Positions 1 through 5,333 of a stretch of DNA of 7,182 bases are shown piece after piece (position 1 is the stretch's first letter; the number at the start of each line of letters is the position of its first letter). The notes below the pieces were generated by a model. It was not told the origin of the DNA and did no database searches. It was given only the letters and a program-made list of their open reading frames with translations. Source of the stretch: Planctomycetes bacterium GWF2_50_10 (GTDB taxonomy: Bacteria; Planctomycetota; Phycisphaerae; Sedimentisphaerales; GWF2-50-10); NCBI GenBank assembly GCA_001824635.1, contig MHYB01000054.1, positions 1 to 7,182 of the forward strand, read 5' to 3'. A program made the position numbers and the translations under genes.

Positions 1-1578
1 GTAAAAGACCCTTCAAATAATGTACTGTACAAAGTGGCATGTACGTATGACTGTGCCGGTAGATTACTCAATGTTGCCGACGAATTAGCCGACTGCAATG
101 TCGCAGGCTTCCAATACGATCTCAACGGCAACCGCAAGCAGCTTAAATACTGGCGTAACGGGCAGGTTGATGGCCCCAATACCCCTATTGATTACACCTG
201 TGATATTCAAAATAATCTGCGCGGTATTACTGAACCGAATTATACTTTCACTGCAACTGGAACTAATGATATTGATGGGCTTGGCAGATTAAGAGCGGCA
301 AGCGAGACTATAACCGTTCCCGGACAGAGCAATCGCTCATGGACGCATAATTATGGCTACGACATGCTCAGTGAGCTTACATCTGCCAGTATGGATCGTG
401 CCGATACACAGAATACGGACTGGTCTTTCGGGTATCAGTATTCCAATGACGGCAACATCCAGACAAAGGATGTCAATTCCCAGCAGACCGTTTTTGATTA
501 CAATGGCGACCTTTTGACTGATTTTGGCAATAGTCAGCTTGATTGGGACGAGAATGGCAGGCTTGTTAGTGGTCTTAATTCTCTCCGGTTCTATTACAAC
601 TGGGATGGCAAGCTCAGAGATGTCAATGACGCCAGCGGCAACAGGCTTGTATCCCTCAAATACGACCCGATGGGCAATCGTATCTCTAAATGGTCGGCAA
701 CCCAAGGGCCGGAAGATGGAATACGGTATATAGTTGACGTTTCTGATGAATTGCCTACAATACTGTGCGAGATTGACGATTCCAATAGCTCTATAACAAA
801 TAAATATTATTACGCTGACGCACAGATACTTAAACAGGAACGACTTGTTTACAATCAGTATGGTACGCTAACAGCAACTTACCCGTACTATTATGTGCAT
901 GACAGGCTCGGTAGTGTAAGGCAGGTTGTAGATTCGGCTGGTTCTGTGAAGAACAGCTACACGTACAATCCCTTCGGCGAGGATTTGAGTGCGGCTGATT
1001 GTAATGAGAGTGTGTATAACCCCTTCAAGTTTACCGGCCAGTGGTGGGATTCTGAGATTAGCCAATACTACCTCCGCGCCCGCATGTACGACCCGCAATT
1101 GATGCGGCTTACGGCAAGAGACCCTATTGCAGGCAAGTACAAAGAACCTTTGACCTTGCACAAGTATTTGTATTGTCAAAACAATTCATTAAACCAGGTT
1201 GACCCAAGCGGTGAAATAGCAGTTGTTGATGATCTCATGGTTGGCATTGCTGTTTATACAGCAATCACTGTTGTAGCAGTGGAAGCATGGAATAGCGATT
1301 GCATGGAAGGAGTACGTGTTTCGTTAGCAGCTTTTGCAACTGGAATGGTTGCTGACGTTATGGCAATGGCACGTAATAAATATGGGGAGATGAAAGGGGG
1401 TAGACAGAGTGTCAGAGATGGTGATCTTTGGCAATTCAAAGATTCATTCAAAGGCGATCCCGACCGATGGAAAAAATTTAGAGCATTTGTTGAGAAAGTG
1501 ATGGGCAAACAAGGAAGAGATGCTCATAAAATTGAATTACGAGATTTGTTTGAGGAGTTTATGAATGGCGGATATTGA
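1..1578 (+). CDS. RHS/YD-repeat protein with C-terminal variable tip, 5'-truncated by window edge
   Basis: The reading frame is open from base 1, so only the last 525 residues are present; the GTG at 34 is internal, not a start. YD-type repeats are visible (YDCAGRL, YDLNGNR, IDGLGRL, LDWDENGRL, YDPMGNR). The RHS-associated core follows at about residues 297-405 (DRLGSVRQVVD, then YNPFGE, FTGQWWD, YYLRARMYDP, LTARDPI, VDPSGE). RHS proteins form a beta-cage shell around a C-terminal toxin that is released after the core. The tip here (about residues 406-525) has a hydrophobic first half and a charged last 60 residues (WKKFRAFVEKVMGKQGRDAH). I recognise no toxin family or catalytic motif in it. 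It is more AT-rich than the core, as expected of an exchanged tip. The stop overlaps the start of the HEAT-like gene. RHS identity is certain; a toxin role for the tip is inferred from position. Confidence 0.93.
   Translation, partial: VKDPSNNVLYKVACTYDCAGRLLNVADELADCNVAGFQYDLNGNRKQLKYWRNGQVDGPNTPIDYTCDIQNNLRGITEPNYTFTATGTNDIDGLGRLRAASETITVPGQSNRSWTHNYGYDMLSELTSASMDRADTQNTDWSFGYQYSNDGNIQTKDVNSQQTVFDYNGDLLTDFGNSQLDWDENGRLVSGLNSLRFYYNWDGKLRDVNDASGNRLVSLKYDPMGNRISKWSATQGPEDGIRYIVDVSDELPTILCEIDDSNSSITNKYYYADAQILKQERLVYNQYGTLTATYPYYYVHDRLGSVRQVVDSAGSVKNSYTYNPFGEDLSAADCNESVYNPFKFTGQWWDSEISQYYLRARMYDPQLMRLTARDPIAGKYKEPLTLHKYLYCQNNSLNQVDPSGEIAVVDDLMVGIAVYTAITVVAVEAWNSDCMEGVRVSLAAFATGMVADVMAMARNKYGEMKGGRQSVRDGDLWQFKDSFKGDPDRWKKFRAFVEKVMGKQGRDAHKIELRDLFEEFMNGGY
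1552..1557 (+). promoter_or_regulatory. Shine-Dalgarno of the HEAT-like gene, inside the RHS gene
   Basis: GAGGAG lies 7 bases before the ATG at 1565, within the last codons of the RHS frame. It fixes the start of the downstream gene and implies translational coupling of tip and partner. Confidence 0.75.
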
Positions 1579-2284
1579 TAGAATTGTTACAATTTTAGAA
1601 GAATCAAAGGACGAGCATAAGAAACAGATATCTTGTGTTCGTCTAGAGAGAATCTTAGAAAAAAAAACCATTTCAGAATTAAACCAGATAATAAAGTCTA
1701 TTAATAACAATGTTATTATACATCGAGCCAAATTTGAAATATGGCGAAAAAAACTAGATCGCACACCAGCAAATTTACTCAACATTATTCATTATGATGA
1801 TGACGATGATAGAATTTGCGAAGCCATAACTGAGTTAGGGCAGCAAACTAGAGATACCGTAGATTTATTTATCAAGTTACTAAAAGATAAAAGATCATTC
1901 GTGCGAACACATGCAGCATTGGCATTGTTGGACAATCCAACTCAAAAAGCACTTAAGCCACTTATAACAGCTATCAAGAAAAACAAAAACAATTGCGCAG
2001 TATGTGTTCATGCATTAGAAGTCTTGGATTGCACTGTTGCGGCGGAATTTCTGATAGACCTGTTTATTTCAAAGCCAAATGCTCCTATGGTCAGATTAAA
2101 TATAATAGAATGTTTTGAAGGTGATGCAATAAGAAGCATCCCTGCCGAAATCGGAAAAAAAATCAAAACAACCATTTTCAAAGCAATACAAAAAAGCAAA
2201 GATGAAACTGATAAATATGAGATCCGGCGATTCTATGACGAAGCAATTAAACCGAAAATCGAAAAACGACTGAAACGTCCATAA
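1565..2284 (+). CDS. HEAT-repeat-like protein, probable immunity partner of the RHS tip
   Basis: This 239-aa protein has no signal peptide or membrane segment. It is built of paired amphipathic helices: HEAT-like units at about residues 82-107, 109-139 (SFVRTHAALALLDNP, then ALKPLITAIKK), 141-170 (VCVHALEVLD, then AAEFLIDLF) and a weaker one after 172. A short acidic run (DDDDD, 78-82) precedes the units. HEAT-type repeats of this kind are protein-binding scaffolds and occur among immunity proteins of polymorphic toxins. The ATG is chosen because of the GAGGAG 7 bases upstream, and it overlaps the RHS stop by 14 bp. Position directly behind a variable RHS tip argues for an immunity role, since cognate immunity genes sit there. 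The C-terminus is strongly basic (KPKIEKRLKRP). The HEAT-like fold is fairly clear; the immunity function is inferred from context only. Confidence 0.8.
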   Translation: MADIDRIVTILEESKDEHKKQISCVRLERILEKKTISELNQIIKSINNNVIIHRAKFEIWRKKLDRTPANLLNIIHYDDDDDRICEAITELGQQTRDTVDLFIKLLKDKRSFVRTHAALALLDNPTQKALKPLITAIKKNKNNCAVCVHALEVLDCTVAAEFLIDLFISKPNAPMVRLNIIECFEGDAIRSIPAEIGKKIKTTIFKAIQKSKDETDKYEIRRFYDEAIKPKIEKRLKRP

Positions 2285-2335
2285 AACAACAGTTATGTTC
2301 AATAGCTCTATAATACCGAGCGTTGGTGTGCCATG

Positions 2336-2363
2336 AAACTGATAAACTTGAATCAATCAGTTT
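2336..2363. repeat. 8-bp inverted repeat before the TPR-like gene
   Basis: AAACTGAT (2336-2343) and ATCAGTTT (2356-2363) are perfect arms around a 12-base loop. AAACTTGAA also occurs twice here, at 2344-2352 and 2369-2377. This 88-bp gap holds the start region of the next gene, and the dyad could be a weak hairpin or a protein-binding site. No T-run follows, so it is not a standard terminator. Confidence 0.45.
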
Positions 2364-2372
2364 ATTTCAAAC

Positions 2373-3467
2373 TTGAAATCTAATACAAAGTCAATAGTTA
2401 ACGCGGTTAAATCGGGCAGTCAAAAAGTCCGAGATAATTTTGAATTCGCGGTAAATTATAATATGACTCAAATAGTTGATAAAAACAAGAAAGCCCGGTT
2501 GTTACAAATAATTGAATTGCCTGTTCCGTGGTTTGGTTTGCATATACAAGATTATATGCGAGCGTCACAAAATAAAGACACAACTATGATCTCCGTTAGG
2601 AGAAACTGCTTAAAAGCATTAGTCTTTGCTAATCGTGAGTACATTGATCAGATTATAAGAAACATTTCTGCACTTGAGACAAGTCAAATATCATACATAT
2701 ATTCTGAAGTGGGATGGACGCTTTGTAATCTCAAGTATTTTGATGAAGGGATCAAATACCTGGAGTTGGCTTACGAAAAAGAAGTAGATGAACAGAAACA
2801 GTTTTCACTTGCGCTTATGCTCTCTTGGCGACTGAATTCAGCAAGAACATGGCCCAAAAGACATGCGTTAGCAACACAATTAATTACTAAATACCCAGAT
2901 AATGCAAATGTTGCTCTGGTCTTAGCAAAAGATTATATAACTCAATGTAAGTTTGAAGACGCGTCTATTATCGTGGATAACTTACCAGATGAGTATAGGT
3001 TTATGTGGGCAGAAATTTATTTTGCCCAACAAAAGTATGGTGTTGCTAAAAGTAACTTCGAAAAATTTAAAATGCCAGATAGTTTGTTTTTTTGGAAATT
3101 TGAACATGATTATAAAAAGGCACTGGCCTATTATTTTTCTGGTGATTTAGTTAACTGTCGCAAACAGGCGTTTAAAATCAAATATAGAATAAGCTGGGAT
3201 AAATTTTACTGTTTTTCGGATTTGGAAGAAATGGGCATCAAACGCGAACCATTTATTGAGAATATTATAAACTCTCAGAAATCAAATGGCATCTACATCG
3301 ATACCGACAGAATTACTCGTTGCACACGTAATCTTGGCTATATAGTATGGGGATGGCTTCGGGTTCGCCCATATCTTATAACTGTAATATTGATTGTGCT
3401 TCTATTTTTGCTGTTTTGCTGGTTATTTCCTGGCCGACGTTTTCATTGGCATCGCAATACAGCTTGA
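2373..3467 (+). CDS. TPR-like protein with a C-terminal membrane anchor, unknown function
   Basis: This 364-aa protein is mostly helical. TPR-like helix pairs appear at about residues 108-137 (EVGWTLCNLKYFDEGIKYLE), 177-203, 207-232 (WAEIYFAQQKYGVAKSNFEK) and 244-268 (KKALAYYFSGDLVNCRKQA). One clear membrane segment lies near the end (about 334-352, LITVILIVLLFLLFCWLF), after the basic stretch RVRP and before a short basic tail, so it is probably tail-anchored with the repeats in the cytoplasm. The start is uncertain: TTG at 2373 has no good Shine-Dalgarno, an in-frame stop at 2349 limits extension, and ATG at 2463 (residue 31) is the alternative. It lies 88 bp after the HEAT-like gene and shares its AT-rich composition. 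It may be a second immunity or accessory gene of the RHS tip, or a gene brought in with an earlier tip. The last residues lie at or in the join with the RHS fragment, so the native C-terminus may have been altered. I do not recognise the family. Confidence 0.78.
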   Translation: MKSNTKSIVNAVKSGSQKVRDNFEFAVNYNMTQIVDKNKKARLLQIIELPVPWFGLHIQDYMRASQNKDTTMISVRRNCLKALVFANREYIDQIIRNISALETSQISYIYSEVGWTLCNLKYFDEGIKYLELAYEKEVDEQKQFSLALMLSWRLNSARTWPKRHALATQLITKYPDNANVALVLAKDYITQCKFEDASIIVDNLPDEYRFMWAEIYFAQQKYGVAKSNFEKFKMPDSLFFWKFEHDYKKALAYYFSGDLVNCRKQAFKIKYRISWDKFYCFSDLEEMGIKREPFIENIINSQKSNGIYIDTDRITRCTRNLGYIVWGWLRVRPYLITVILIVLLFLLFCWLFPGRRFHWHRNTA

Positions 3468-3570
3468 TTGGGACGATAACGGCAAGCTAGTAATGAGCTG
3501 TCGCGGCTATATATTTTACCACAATAGGGATTGCAATGTCAGGGATGTAAATCTGGCTAATCTCTGGTAG
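3460..3570 (+). pseudogene. Orphan RHS-core fragment
   Basis: In frame from 3460 the sequence reads QLDWDDNGKLV, then FYHNRDCNVRDVN, and stops at the TAG at 3568-3570. It aligns with QLDWDENGRLV and FYYNWDGKLRDVN in the intact gene at 535-642, and a 17-base stretch (cagcttgattgggacga) is identical. There is no start codon, no upstream RHS sequence of length and no core or tip after it, so it is a non-functional remnant. Weaker similarity may reach back to about 3440, overlapping the end of the TPR-like gene. Such displaced fragments are known downstream of RHS genes, where they are left by, or serve as donors for, tip exchange. Confidence 0.85.
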
Positions 3571-3817
3571 AATTTCATGTTGTCCAACGTAGATGCAAGA
3601 GTACACACCAGCGTCTTTGATATTGGCAAACTGTGTAGATATATTATACTTTAAATAGAATTCCCGCCATCATGCTTTGCCCTGCGGGGGGGGAATCCAG
3701 TGGCGGTGATTATTTAAGATGGTGCAGCTATGGTACGTCAACGTGGATGCAGTCAGATTGTCAAGTACGGCAGATTATCGGAACGTCAGTGGCTTTTGAG
3801 GCGGCTGTGGGCTTATT
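3571..3817. other. Non-coding junction between the RHS locus and the phage-like block
   Basis: I find no supported gene in these 247 bp. The first ~90 bp are AT-rich and follow the RHS remnant. From ~3660 the composition becomes GC-richer, like the phage block. A run of eight G lies at 3686-3693. The left end of the element should be in or near this stretch, but with no second copy in the window I cannot point to an attachment site. No tRNA-like fold is apparent. Short rightward frames here lie partly antisense to the repressor and look spurious. Confidence 0.5.
3660..3696. repeat. GC-rich imperfect hairpin with an eight-G run
   Basis: ATTCCCGC (3660-3667) can pair with GCGGG...GGGAAT (3684-3696) if three G are bulged. 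It lies about 120 bp past the repressor stop and could act as a leftward terminator or boundary structure, but the T-run is poor. The G-run length may also be a sequencing error. Confidence 0.35.
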
Positions 3818-4246
3818 TCAGTGTCGAGAGGATTTCCGCTTTGCGGGCCTGCGTTGCGGCGCTGGATGGCTTTCGTCATCGCCGCCAGCGACTGCCCCTG
3901 CTACATCAGAAGCTAAAGCGGCATCACGTCTAGTGCCGCTTGCAAGATAACCATCAACATAGCCTATGATCTTGGCCCGTCGTATCGGGTCCATTTCGAT
4001 AAGGGCCTTTATCAGGGCCTGATCATCCCTCGAAAATCCCCCGGCTTTTTCCTCGGAATCCATTAAATCATCAGCACTGCAATTTAGCACTTTTGCTATC
4101 TGAGCGATCCTATCGGGCCTGGGGGCGAAATACCCGGCTTCATACCGCCATATTTCTGTACCTTTGCAGCCGATCTTTCTGGCAATATCTCTTTGCTGTA
4201 ATCCGGCCTTTACGCGCAATATTTTCAATTTTTTGCCATCGAACAT
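3818..4246 (-). CDS. XRE-family (CI-like) transcriptional repressor
   Basis: This 142-aa protein has an N-terminal XRE helix-turn-helix at about residues 6-61 (LKILRVKAGLQQRDIARKIG, then GTEIWRYEAGYFAPR and IAQIAKVLNCSADDLM). A charged middle helix follows (73-100, DDQALIKALIEMDPIRRAKI), then a low-complexity Ala/Gly stretch and a basic tail (PQRRPAKRKSSRH). There is no S24/LexA-type peptidase domain, so RecA-stimulated self-cleavage is not expected; induction would need an antirepressor or another signal. The ATG follows GAGG/AGGA at a slightly long spacing. It is transcribed away from the replication operon and toward the RHS remnant. In position it is the lysogeny or maintenance repressor of the element, expected to bind the divergent intergenic region. 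The DNA-binding role is clear; the CI-like role is inferred from position. Confidence 0.88.
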   Translation of the reverse strand: MFDGKKLKILRVKAGLQQRDIARKIGCKGTEIWRYEAGYFAPRPDRIAQIAKVLNCSADDLMDSEEKAGGFSRDDQALIKALIEMDPIRRAKIIGYVDGYLASGTRRDAALASDVAGAVAGGDDESHPAPQRRPAKRKSSRH

Positions 4247-4503
4247 AGTTGGTCATTCCTCACAATTTCGGGAAAAATCAAAAATCTACCCTTTGCAACT
4301 TCTTTTAAAACAAGCAGTTACAAAAATGTTTTTCCATTTTGCCCACAATCTCTTGGAAAAGTGTGTAGCATTGGTATATTATTCTACATATATAAAAGCG
4401 AGCATAGCGAACACGAACTGGCATTTATATCGGTCTTTGTAGTGTAATATCCGTGTTGTGCCAGCGCGTGCCAACAGTACATAATATACACAATGAGGGC
4501 GTT
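4247..4503. promoter_or_regulatory. Divergent control region between repressor and HTH gene
   Basis: No gene is supported in these 257 bp, which are AT-rich, as expected for back-to-back promoters. Candidate protein-binding sites are AAAAATGTTTTT (4322-4333), the spaced dyad TGTAG (4364-4368) / CTACA (4384-4388), and GTGCCA at 4458-4463 and 4468-4473, exactly 10 bp (one helical turn) apart, with an inverted TGGCA at 4419-4423. Which of these, if any, bind the repressor cannot be told from sequence alone. Confidence 0.55.
4353..4382 (+). promoter_or_regulatory. Possible rightward promoter for the HTH gene
   Basis: TTGGAA (4353-4358) is followed 16 bases later by TATATT (4375-4380); TATTAT at 4377-4382 is an alternative. 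The dyad TGTAG/CTACA brackets this -10, which would suit repression. The leader before the ATG at 4504 would be about 115 bases. Confidence 0.35.
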
Positions 4504-4767
4504 ATGTCAACACTAAATGTAGAACAGCGTAGGAAATCATCATTTGTTCATCAAAACCCCAATCTTGTCGAAAATGCACTGCTGAGCCTCGATGAGGCGG
4601 CCGCCTGTCTGAGAATGTCAAGGCGAACATTTTACCGCAAGCGCCCCCAGCTTGTCGCAAGCGGCTTAAAGCAGGTACGAGATCAGAAAAGGTATAAATT
4701 CCCTGCATCATCGGTGCGTCAATTCATCGATACCGCCGTCAAGACCGGAACGCTTGTGCGAAATTGA
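4504..4767 (+). CDS. Excisionase/MerR-like helix-turn-helix protein
   Basis: This 87-aa protein has an HTH_17-type core at about residues 27-75: LSLDEAAACLRMSRRTFYRK forms the helix-turn-helix, and the basic stretch RDQKRYKFPASSVRQFI forms the wing and final helix typical of excisionase/AlpA-type proteins. The ATG at 4504 is chosen because GAGGGC lies 3-8 bases before it and the family fold begins shortly after; a GTG at 4453 would add 17 unrelated residues. It is divergent from the repressor, the place where temperate phages keep Cro, an excisionase or an early activator. It could thus be the counter-regulator or a directionality factor for an integrase outside the window. A DNA-binding role is likely; which of these jobs it does is open. 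Confidence 0.82.
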   Translation: MSTLNVEQRRKSSFVHQNPNLVENALLSLDEAAACLRMSRRTFYRKRPQLVASGLKQVRDQKRYKFPASSVRQFIDTAVKTGTLVRN

Positions 4768-4779
4768 AATATAGGGCAT

Positions 4780-4791
4780 CAGACCGGTCTG
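4780..4791. promoter_or_regulatory. Perfect 12-bp palindrome CAGACCGGTCTG, possible operator
   Basis: The palindrome starts 13 bases after the HTH gene stop. Half-sites GTCTG (4848-4852) and AGACCGG (inside the end of the HTH gene, about 4742-4748) are related. A perfect dyad of this length in a short non-coding spacer fits a regulator-binding site; a terminator is unlikely as no T-run follows. Confidence 0.45.
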
Positions 4792-4818
4792 GGCTTATTA
4801 GAGCCTTGCCAGGGAGTT

Positions 4819-4840
4819 ATGCTGCCTTTTACCGCAGCAT
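4819..4840. repeat. 7-bp stem-loop in the spacer after the HTH gene
   Basis: ATGCTGC (4819-4825) and GCAGCAT (4834-4840) are perfect arms around an 8-base loop. It may end or attenuate the transcript of the HTH gene, although the sequence after it is not a T-run. Confidence 0.35.
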
Positions 4841-4894
4841 TATACCAGTCTGAAACGACCTCTTTTAATATCCATAGCAGGTTGTCTTAAAAAA

Positions 4895-4908
4895 GCCGTT
4901 TTGACGGC
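4895..4908. promoter_or_regulatory. Dyad over the -35 of the replication-operon promoter
   Basis: GCCGT (4895-4899) and ACGGC (4904-4908) pair around TTTG. The right arm overlaps the -35 hexamer TTGACG (4901-4906), so a bound regulator would block the promoter. On the minus strand the same hairpin is followed by six T, so it could also act as a leftward terminator; no leftward gene upstream of it is seen. Confidence 0.5.
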
Positions 4909-4930
4909 ACGGAGATACTCTGTCTATATT
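4901..4930 (+). promoter_or_regulatory. Sigma-70-type promoter of the replication operon
   Basis: TTGACG (4901-4906), an 18-base spacer and TATATT (4925-4930) form a near-consensus promoter. Transcription would start around 4937, leaving a very short leader before the ATG at 4950 with AGGG (4938-4941) as its Shine-Dalgarno. Confidence 0.6.
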
Positions 4931-4949
4931 TTTTTTCAGGGATGAAGTA

Positions 4950-5135
4950 ATGAGCAGAAGATGTGTTGTTTGCAACAGAGTTTTGAGGGGTCGCCATAGA
5001 TGTTCACCGAAGGCAATTAGCAAATTCGATTGCTGCATTAAGAAAAACTCCGCATCGAAGCGGAACTTTGCAAGACGGCTTCGAGATGGTTTTAAATTAG
5101 TTCACCAAAATCAACACTACAACGAAAGGGACTGA
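4950..5135 (+). CDS. Small Cys-rich basic protein (possible zinc ribbon), first gene of the operon
   Basis: This 61-aa basic protein has an N-terminal CVVC (Cys5, Cys8), then His16, Cys18 and a CC pair at 28-29, enough ligands for one zinc site. The remainder is Lys/Arg-rich (KRNFARRLRDGFKL). The start has AGGG 8 bases upstream and lies directly behind a strong promoter. The stop is one base before the next ATG, so the two are certainly co-transcribed. Small zinc-ribbon proteins of this sort are common and mostly uncharacterised in phage early operons; nucleic-acid or protein binding is only a guess. I do not recognise the family. Confidence 0.68.
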   Translation: MSRRCVVCNRVLRGRHRCSPKAISKFDCCIKKNSASKRNFARRLRDGFKLVHQNQHYNERD

Positions 5136-5136
5136 C

Positions 5137-5328
5137 ATGGACTCACACAATGAAAATCATCACAAATGCAAATGGGAGTGGATTGGCGGCAAACTCTACA
5201 TATATGAGCCGCTGGGCATATCGGAAGCTCTTGAGCTAATGAAGCATCTGAGAACGACACTTACCGAAAAAGCAACCGATGTAATTGCGAGTGGGGGAAA
5301 TCTGAAATCCCCAAGACGGAGTACATAA
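5137..5328 (+). CDS. Small hypothetical protein, second gene of the operon
   Basis: This 63-aa protein begins with a His/Asn-rich stretch (SHNENHHK), followed by a short beta-like segment (KWEWIGGKLYIYEP) and an amphipathic helix (ISEALELMKHLRTTLTEKA). AAAGG lies about 8 bases before the ATG. It sits one base after the preceding gene and 5 bases before the initiator gene, so it belongs to the same transcript. I do not recognise it, and no catalytic motif is visible. Confidence 0.62.
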   Translation: MDSHNENHHKCKWEWIGGKLYIYEPLGISEALELMKHLRTTLTEKATDVIASGGNLKSPRRST

Positions 5329-5333
5329 AGACA

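Noticed and set aside
34..36. GTG as the start of the RHS gene
   Set aside because: The frame is open back to base 1 and the sequence before 34 continues the repeat region, so the gene is cut by the window edge.
2299..2311. Short match (about 13 bases, AATAGCTCTATAA) to the RHS gene at about 783
   Set aside because: Too short and AT-rich to call a second RHS remnant, and the flanking translation does not continue to match.
2333..2383. 16-codon frame MKLINLNQSVYFKLEI as a leader peptide before the TPR-like gene
   Set aside because: No Shine-Dalgarno and no attenuation structure after it; a chance short frame is more likely.
3700..3790. Leftward promoter-like pair TTGACG and TTAAAT
   Set aside because: No leftward gene lies downstream that it could serve, and the match to the -10 is poor.
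3672..3950. Rightward frames of 92 and 67 codons over the repressor end
   Set aside because: They overlap the real repressor gene on the other strand, lack ribosome binding sites and show no recognisable protein features.
5294..5312. GGGGA/TCCCC stem-loop at the end of the 63-aa gene
   Set aside because: Five pairs with a 9-base loop and no T-run, within coding sequence; too weak for a terminator inside an operon.
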